Shown one piece after another: positions 59,143-64,000 of a DNA stretch of 64,000 nucleotides; the stretch's first letter is position 1, and every line of letters starts with the position of its first letter. Location of the stretch: contig CAYRGJ010000006.1 in the NCBI GenBank assembly GCA_964423835.1, forward strand, positions 62,001 to 126,000. Reading direction: 5' to 3'. The notes beneath the pieces are model-generated. The model was given only the letters and a program-made list of their open reading frames with translations, had not been told where the DNA came from and searched no databases. This stretch comes from JAFGCL01 sp964423835. GTDB lineage: Bacteria; Chloroflexota; Dehalococcoidia; UBA2247; RBG-13-53-26. The position numbers were made by a program, and so were the translations under genes.

Positions 59143-60360
59143 CTACCGGAGGTCTTTGGTGTCCGGCTGGACCTGGGACTGCACCCGCACCGGCAGCCCG
59201 TAGATCTGGATGAAGCCCGGGGCCGCGCTCTGGTCGAACTGATCGCCCACATCGTAGGTCGCCAGCTGGTGCTGGTAGAGGGAGTGCGGCGACTTGCGAC
59301 CCACCACGGTGCAGCTTCCCTTGTGCAGCTTGACCCTCACCGTCCCGTTCACGTATCTCTGCGTGCTCCGGACGTAGGCCGTCAGGTCCTGGTGCAGCGA
59401 GCTGAACCACAGGCCGTTGTAGACCAGGCTGGCGTACTCGTCGGCCACCGCCTGCTTGAAGCGCAGCTGGTCCCGGGAGAGGGTCATGGCCTCCAGGGCC
59501 TTGTGCGCGGCGAAGAGCACCGTGGCCGCCGGCGCCTCATAGATCTCGCGGGACTTGATGCCCACCAGCCGGTCCTCGATGTGGTCGATGCGGCCCACCC
59601 CGTTCGATCCGGCCAGCCGGTTCAGATCCTCTATCAGCCGGAGCCCGCCCAGCTTCTTCCAATCCAGCGTCACCGGGATGCCGGCCTCGAACCCGATTTC
59701 GACATACCGGGGCTCATCGGGCGCGTCCTTGGCCGAGACGGTCCAGATGTAGATGTCTTCCGGCGGCTCGTTCCAGGGGTCCTCCAGGACGCCGCACTCT
59801 ATGCTGCGTCCCCAGAGGTTGATGTCGATGGAGTACGGGCTGGCCACGGTGACCGGCACCGGTATGCGGCTCTTCCGGGCATAGGCGATGGTCTGCTCCC
59901 GCGTCATGCCCCATTCCCGGGCCGGCGCGATGACCTTCAGCTCGGGCCCCAGGGCCGCTGTGACCACGTCGAAGCGCACCTGGTCGTTGCCCTTGCCCGT
60001 GCAGCCGTGCGCCACGGCGCTGGCGCCCTCCTGGTGGGCCACCTCCACCAGCAGCCTGGCGATCAATGGCCGGGACAGGGCGGTGGCCAGCGGATACACC
60101 CCCTGATAGATGGCGTCCGCCTGCAGGGCCGGAAAGACGTACTGGCTGATGAAGGCCTCCCGGGCATCCACCACCAGGGCCTTGACCGCCCCCACCTTGA
60201 GCGCCTTCTTCCGAACAGCCTCCAGGTCCTTCTCCGCACCGACGTCCACCGTGACGGCGATGACCTCCATGCCATACTTCTCCCTGATCCACTTGACGGC
60301 CACGGAGGTATCCAGGCCGCCGCTGTAGGCCAGCACTGCTGTCTCTGTCTTCTTAGCCAT
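59143..60360 (-). CDS. argG: Argininosuccinate synthase
   Basis: A 405-residue ATP-dependent ligase joining citrulline and aspartate. The ATP pyrophosphatase loop AYSGGLDTSVAVKW is at residues 10-23, with AHGCTGKGNDQVRF and the SPYSIDINLWGRSIE segment. AAGGAG precedes ATG 60360. It follows argD by 83 bases. Confidence 0.96.
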   Translation of the reverse strand: MAKKTETAVLAYSGGLDTSVAVKWIREKYGMEVIAVTVDVGAEKDLEAVRKKALKVGAVKALVVDAREAFISQYVFPALQADAIYQGVYPLATALSRPLIARLLVEVAHQEGASAVAHGCTGKGNDQVRFDVVTAALGPELKVIAPAREWGMTREQTIAYARKSRIPVPVTVASPYSIDINLWGRSIECGVLEDPWNEPPEDIYIWTVSAKDAPDEPRYVEIGFEAGIPVTLDWKKLGGLRLIEDLNRLAGSNGVGRIDHIEDRLVGIKSREIYEAPAATVLFAAHKALEAMTLSRDQLRFKQAVADEYASLVYNGLWFSSLHQDLTAYVRSTQRYVNGTVRVKLHKGSCTVVGRKSPHSLYQHQLATYDVGDQFDQSAAPGFIQIYGLPVRVQSQVQPDTKDLR

Positions 60361-60443
60361 TCTCCTTCACCTCCACAAGCTCACGTAGCTATGCGGCCGG
60401 CCCTGGTGGTGCTCCGGGGACCGCGCCCGGCCGGAATCTGCGG

Positions 60444-61631
60444 CTACCTGGCCGGCCCCGCCAGCACCTCCCGCAGCACGGCCACCGCCTGGTCCACGTC
60501 TTTCCTGGTGATGATCAGCGGGGGCACCAGCCGGACCGCGTTCGGCTTCAGTCTGTTCACCAGGAGGCCCTTCTCGATGCAGGCCAGCATCACGGCCTCC
60601 CCCATGTCCCTGTCGAACTCAATGGCCCAGAGGAGGCCACGGCCGCGCACCTCCACTATGGAGCGGCAACCGGCCTTGAGCTCGGACAGGCGGGAGGCCA
60701 GGTAGGCCCCCATGCGCTGGGCGTTCCCCACCACGTCGTACTTCAGGATGTAATCCAGCACGGCATAGGACACGGCGCACGCCAGCGGGTTGCCGCCGAA
60801 GGTGGTCCCGTGGTCCCCGGCCTTGAAGACGTCGGCCCTGCTCTTGGCCAGGAAGGCCCCGATGGGGATCCCGCCGCCCATCCCCTTCGCCAGGGTGATG
60901 ATGTCGGGCTCGATGCCGTAGAGCTGGTAGCCGAAAAGCGACCCCAGCCGGCCCACGCCCGTCTGTATCTCGTCCAGTATCAGCAGTATGCCGGACTGGT
61001 CGCACCAGTCGCGCACCCTCTTCAGGTAGTCCTCCGGCGGGACGATGACGCCGCCCTCGGCCTGGATGGCCTCCAGCATGACGGCGCAGGTCTGGCGGGT
61101 GGTGGCCTTCTGGATGGCCTCCACGCTGTTGGCCTCCACGTTCACGAAGCCGGAGGGCATCGGCATGTAGGGCTCCTGGAACTTCTTCTGGCCGGTGGCG
61201 GCGGTCATGGCCAGCGTCCGGCCGTGAAAGGAGCCGAAGGTGGTGATGACCTCGAAGGCCCCGTCCCGGTTCAGCTTGCCGTACCGCCGCGCCAGCTTGA
61301 CGGCGCCTTCATTGGCCTCGGTGCCGCTGTTGCAGAAGAAGGCCTTGTCGAAGCAGCTGTTCTCCACCAGCAGCTCGGCCAGCTGCAATTGCGGGATGGA
61401 GTAGAACAGGTTGGAGGTCTGCGTCAGCATCTGGCCCTGCTCGGCCAGCGCCCGGGTAACCGCCGGATGGCAGTGCCCCAGGCTGTTGACCGCCAGGCCG
61501 CCGATGAAATCCAGGTACTCCCGGCCAGCCTCGTCCCAAACCCTGGCGCCCTGGCCCCGCACCAGGACTATGGGCATGCGCTGGAACGCCGGCATGTAGT
61601 ACTTCTTTTCCTTTTCCATCCACTTTCTCAT
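60444..61631 (-). CDS. argD: Acetylornithine aminotransferase
   Basis: A 395-residue class III aminotransferase. PLP-binding lysine is in ITLAKGMGGGIPIG, with LDEIQTGVGRLG before it and GDHGTTFGGNPLACA after. It converts N-acetylglutamate semialdehyde to N-acetylornithine. ATG 61631 is preferred; ATG 61619 is possible. 16 bases after argB. Confidence 0.94.
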   Translation of the reverse strand: MRKWMEKEKKYYMPAFQRMPIVLVRGQGARVWDEAGREYLDFIGGLAVNSLGHCHPAVTRALAEQGQMLTQTSNLFYSIPQLQLAELLVENSCFDKAFFCNSGTEANEGAVKLARRYGKLNRDGAFEVITTFGSFHGRTLAMTAATGQKKFQEPYMPMPSGFVNVEANSVEAIQKATTRQTCAVMLEAIQAEGGVIVPPEDYLKRVRDWCDQSGILLILDEIQTGVGRLGSLFGYQLYGIEPDIITLAKGMGGGIPIGAFLAKSRADVFKAGDHGTTFGGNPLACAVSYAVLDYILKYDVVGNAQRMGAYLASRLSELKAGCRSIVEVRGRGLLWAIEFDRDMGEAVMLACIEKGLLVNRLKPNAVRLVPPLIITRKDVDQAVAVLREVLAGPAR

Positions 61632-61647
61632 CTATTCTCCATCCATC

Positions 61648-62427
61648 TCAGGCGATGGTGGTCCCCTCCAGGCCGTCCTCCACCTCCCGGATCAGCGCGT
61701 GCGGCACCCGGCCGTTGATGATCCGGGCCATCCGAACAGCGGGCAGGGCGGCCAGGCAGGCCTCGATCTTGGGGATCATCCCCCCTGAGGCCACGCCGGA
61801 GGCCAGCATGGCCTGGGCCTCGTCGCGCGAGAGCCGGGACACCAGGTTCTGCGACCCGTCCAGTATGCCCGCGACATCGGTCAGGAAGATCAGCTTCTCG
61901 GCCCCCAGGGCCGCGGCCAGCCTTCCGGCGGCCGTGTCGCCATTGACATTCAGCATGAAGCCGTGGTCCCCGGGCTCCGGCGGCGACTGGTAGCACAGCG
62001 GCGCCACCACGGGGATGAAGCCGGCCGCCAGGACCGCCTGGAGGGCCTGCGGGTCCACATCGCTCACGTCGCCCACGTGGCCCAGCTCCGGGTCCTTCAC
62101 CCGGGCCCTCAGCAGGCCGCCGTCGATGCCGGAGAGCCCCACCGCCCGGCCGCCCATGGCCTGCAGGGCGGCCACCAGCTCCTTGTTCACCAGGCCGGAC
62201 AGGATGGCCACCACCACCTTCAGGGTCTCGGTGTCCGTCACCCGGAGGCCCTTGACGAACTTCGACGAGATGTTCAGCCGGCGCAGCCACTCGGTGACCA
62301 CACTTGCGCCGCCATGGATGACCACCACGGGCACGCTGCGACGCTGCAGCGTCACCAGGTCTGCCAGGGTGGTGTCGTGGCTCCCGAGGGTGCTGCCGCC
62401 AAGCTTGATGACGATGGTTCCGGACAA
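61648..62427 (-). CDS. argB: Acetylglutamate kinase
   Basis: A 259-residue amino-acid kinase phosphorylating N-acetylglutamate. The ATP site IVIKLGGSTLG is at residues 5-15, with VVIHGGASVVTEWL and NVNGDTAAGRLAAALGA. The start is TTG at 62427 with GGGGA upstream. It has its own promoter at 62469-62497. Confidence 0.95.
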   Translation of the reverse strand: MSGTIVIKLGGSTLGSHDTTLADLVTLQRRSVPVVVIHGGASVVTEWLRRLNISSKFVKGLRVTDTETLKVVVAILSGLVNKELVAALQAMGGRAVGLSGIDGGLLRARVKDPELGHVGDVSDVDPQALQAVLAAGFIPVVAPLCYQSPPEPGDHGFMLNVNGDTAAGRLAAALGAEKLIFLTDVAGILDGSQNLVSRLSRDEAQAMLASGVASGGMIPKIEACLAALPAVRMARIINGRVPHALIREVEDGLEGTTIA

Positions 62428-62468
62428 AGGTTCCCCGTATCCTGAGATTCGTTACGATTAAGGTCTAA

Positions 62469-62497
62469 AGGATAGCAGAAGGCTGGCGTGATATCAA
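62469..62497 (-). promoter_or_regulatory. Promoter of argB-argD
   Basis: Minus strand TTGATA (62497-62492), 17-base spacer, TATCCT (62474-62469). The start would be about 35 bases before the argB TTG. It indicates that argJ and argBD can be transcribed separately. Confidence 0.55.
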
Positions 62498-62587
62498 AGG
62501 CGGGAATGAGGCCTCTCCAGCTGTCAGCGAGGGCTGCGGCGCGGGGGGCCCGGCTGCGGCCGGAATCAGGGGCGCCGGGCGCGCCCG

Positions 62588-63805
62588 CTAGGTGGCGTAG
62601 GCGCTGTTAATGGTGACGTAGTCGGCCGACAGGTCGCAGCCCCAGGCCACGGCCACGTCGCTGCCCAGGTTGAGGCAGACCCGGATGGGCACCTCTTCCC
62701 GCATCAGGATGCGACGGGCCTTCTCTACATCGAACTGCACCGGGCTGCCCGCCTTGAGCAGGTTGACCTCGTCGAGATACAGGTCGACCCTGGACTGCTC
62801 GACCTCTGCCCCGCTCCGGCCCACCGCTGCCAGGACCCGGCCCCAGTTGGGGTCGGCCCCGTGCACAGCCGCCTTCACCAGGGACGAGCTGGCCACGGCA
62901 CGGGCCGCCAGGCGCGCATCCGGCTCGCTGGCTGCCCCTTCCACTCGGATCTCGATCAGGCGGGTGGCCCCCTCACCGCCGCGCACCACGCGCTTGGCCA
63001 GGTACACGCAGACCTCCTGGAGGGCGGCCTTGAAGGCCTCGGCATCGGCTGAGCCGTCCTTGATCGGCTGGGTCCCGGCCAGCCCGCTGGCCATCAGGAT
63101 GACGGTGTCGTTGGTGCTGGTGTCGTTGTCCACCGAGATCATGTTGAAGGAGGCGTCCACCGCTCCCCGCAGGGCCCACTCCGCCAGCCGGGGGTCCAGC
63201 CTGGCGTCAGTGGTCAGGAAGCAGAGCAGGGTGGCCATGTTGGGGAAGATCATGCCGGCGCCCTTGGCGATGCCGCCCACGGTGATCTTGCTGTTGTTGA
63301 CCTTGGTGCTGACGGCGATCTGCTTGGGGTTGCTGTCGGTGGTCAGTATGGCCCGGGCCAGCTGGTGCCCGCCGTCACGTGAGATGACCACCCGCTCGAT
63401 GCCGGTGCGGACGCGGGCCATGGGCAGGGGAACCCCGATGACCCCGGTGCTGGCCACCAGGACCTCGGCCGCCGGTAGGCTGAGCTTCTTGGCCACCAGG
63501 GCGGTCATCTCCTGCGCGTCCGCCAGCCCCTGCTCGCCCGTGCAGGCATTGGCGCAGCCCGAGTTGACCACTATGGCCCTGGCCTTCCGTCCCTCCAGCT
63601 TCTCCTGGCACACCAGTACCGGGGCCGCCTTCACCTTGTTGGTGGTCAGGACGCCCGCGGCGGTGCAGGAGACCTCGGAACACAGGATGCCCAGGTCGAG
63701 CACGCGCTCTCCCCTGGTCTTGATGCCGGCGTGGACAGCCCCCGCGGAGAATCCTGCAGGTGTGGTCACGGTTCCGCCGGGGATCAGCTGGAATCTGGCA
63801 GCCAT
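62588..63805 (-). CDS. argJ: Glutamate N-acetyltransferase/ornithine acetyltransferase
   Basis: A 405-residue self-cleaving enzyme that recycles the acetyl group in arginine synthesis. The autoproteolysis site is KGAGMIFPNMATLLCF, where the Thr is the new N-terminal nucleophile; NSGCANACTGEQG is the oxyanion region. ATG 63805. No argA is present, in line with ArgJ being bifunctional or with argA elsewhere. Confidence 0.96.
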   Translation of the reverse strand: MAARFQLIPGGTVTTPAGFSAGAVHAGIKTRGERVLDLGILCSEVSCTAAGVLTTNKVKAAPVLVCQEKLEGRKARAIVVNSGCANACTGEQGLADAQEMTALVAKKLSLPAAEVLVASTGVIGVPLPMARVRTGIERVVISRDGGHQLARAILTTDSNPKQIAVSTKVNNSKITVGGIAKGAGMIFPNMATLLCFLTTDARLDPRLAEWALRGAVDASFNMISVDNDTSTNDTVILMASGLAGTQPIKDGSADAEAFKAALQEVCVYLAKRVVRGGEGATRLIEIRVEGAASEPDARLAARAVASSSLVKAAVHGADPNWGRVLAAVGRSGAEVEQSRVDLYLDEVNLLKAGSPVQFDVEKARRILMREEVPIRVCLNLGSDVAVAWGCDLSADYVTINSAYAT

Positions 63806-63815
63806 CGATATATGA

Positions 63816-63845
63816 ATTATAGGTTGAAGGGCGCTGCCGTGTCCA
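63816..63845 (-). promoter_or_regulatory. Promoter of argJ, near-leaderless
   Basis: Minus strand TGGACA (63845-63840), 18-base spacer, TATAAT (63821-63816), 10 bases before the ATG. The leader would be only about 3-4 bases and no Shine-Dalgarno is seen. Confidence 0.6.
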
Positions 63846-63916
63846 GAAGCACGAACGGCCAGGGCGTTGGCGGCTCCGCCCGCCGGGGCGGCTGGCCGGC
63901 CCGACCGGCAGCCCGG

Positions 63917-64000
63917 CTACCAGGTGAGGCCGATGTCAGTTACGGTGCCCAGCGGGGCCAGGCCCACTATGTACGGGCAGGGGGAGATGAGCTGCGGGGC
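63917..64000 (-). CDS. Partial C-terminus of an unidentified protein
   Basis: An open minus-strand frame enters from the window edge and stops with TAG at 63919-63917, encoding 27 residues that end VTDIGLTW. Third codon positions are GC-rich like its neighbours, so it is plausibly the end of a real gene. It does not resemble the ArgC C-terminus that one might expect upstream of argJ. Too short to identify. Confidence 0.35.
   Translation of the reverse strand, partial: APQLISPCPYIVGLAPLGTVTDIGLTW

Noticed and set aside
1..64000. tRNA or rRNA genes
   Set aside because: No tRNA-like T-loop with matching arms and no rRNA core sequence were found by eye in the gaps; a covariance search would settle it.

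Overview
The window is a compact, strongly GC-rich bacterial chromosome segment of about 60 protein genes, mostly core metabolism and stress defence. I see no rRNA, no tRNA, no CRISPR array, no phage and no transposase. Gene families and style suggest an uncultured member of the Chloroflexota (Dehalococcoidia-like): several FadH-type old-yellow-enzyme paralogs, a DUF6125-like protein, a minimal SufC/SufB pair, an MIS-like desulfurase/scaffold pair, and many GTG/TTG starts. This placement is an inference from content, not a phylogeny. Start codons are often preceded by good Shine-Dalgarno sequences, but several genes have a -10 box only 6-11 bases before the start codon and look leaderless.

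Layout. 0.2-8.3 kb: a radical SAM protein, then a minus-strand block of copA, a 104-aa orphan, a YyaL-type thioredoxin-domain protein, mobB and a DUF362 protein. 8.5-12 kb: dnaE. 12.0-19.1 kb: an oxidative-stress and iron-sulfur island. It holds a ferritin-like protein, Fe/Mn superoxide dismutase, a NifS-like protein lacking the PLP lysine, an IscU scaffold, a small zinc ribbon, a DsrE-like protein, TusA, SufC, SufB and a flavin reductase-rubredoxin fusion. 19.1-22.2 kb: a DUF6125-like protein, signal peptidase, a ZIP transporter and an XRE-PAS-LuxR regulator. 22.3-30.5 kb: three FadH/OYE-type flavoenzymes with an SCP2 lipid-carrier protein and a zinc alcohol dehydrogenase. 30.5-34.8 kb: DedA, endonuclease V, CobO, RdgB, MoaA and MoaC. 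35-40.5 kb: TrkH/TrkA potassium uptake, an epimerase, a DUF1786 protein, DUF167 and a HAD phosphatase. 40.7-48.7 kb: YifB/ComM, a cyclic-nucleotide-binding protein, a class IV aminotransferase, an HDAC-family deacetylase, an NTF2-like protein, a double-hotdog thioesterase, an orphan, a PNPOx-like protein and RsgA. 48.7-56.2 kb: ArgS, RecG, a DegV/FakB-like protein, FakA and L28. 56.2-63.8 kb: arginine biosynthesis argJ-argB-argD-argG ... argH, interrupted by a lipoprotein gene and a zinc-ribbon membrane protein.

The most unusual part is the 13.6-19.1 kb operon. It joins an IscS/IscU-like pair to a SufC/SufB pair through three small sulfur- or zinc-handling proteins. Its desulfurase keeps the active-site cysteine loop but has Gly-Ala where the family has the His-Lys that holds PLP. 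A second theme is short sequence duplication. The 3' ends of at least five genes, stop codon included, are copied just downstream, a four-copy 28-bp array precedes the zinc-ribbon gene, and a 106-bp palindrome-rich element with 13-bp terminal inverted repeats sits in frame inside the DUF1786 gene. Related low-complexity insertions appear in CopA and RecG.
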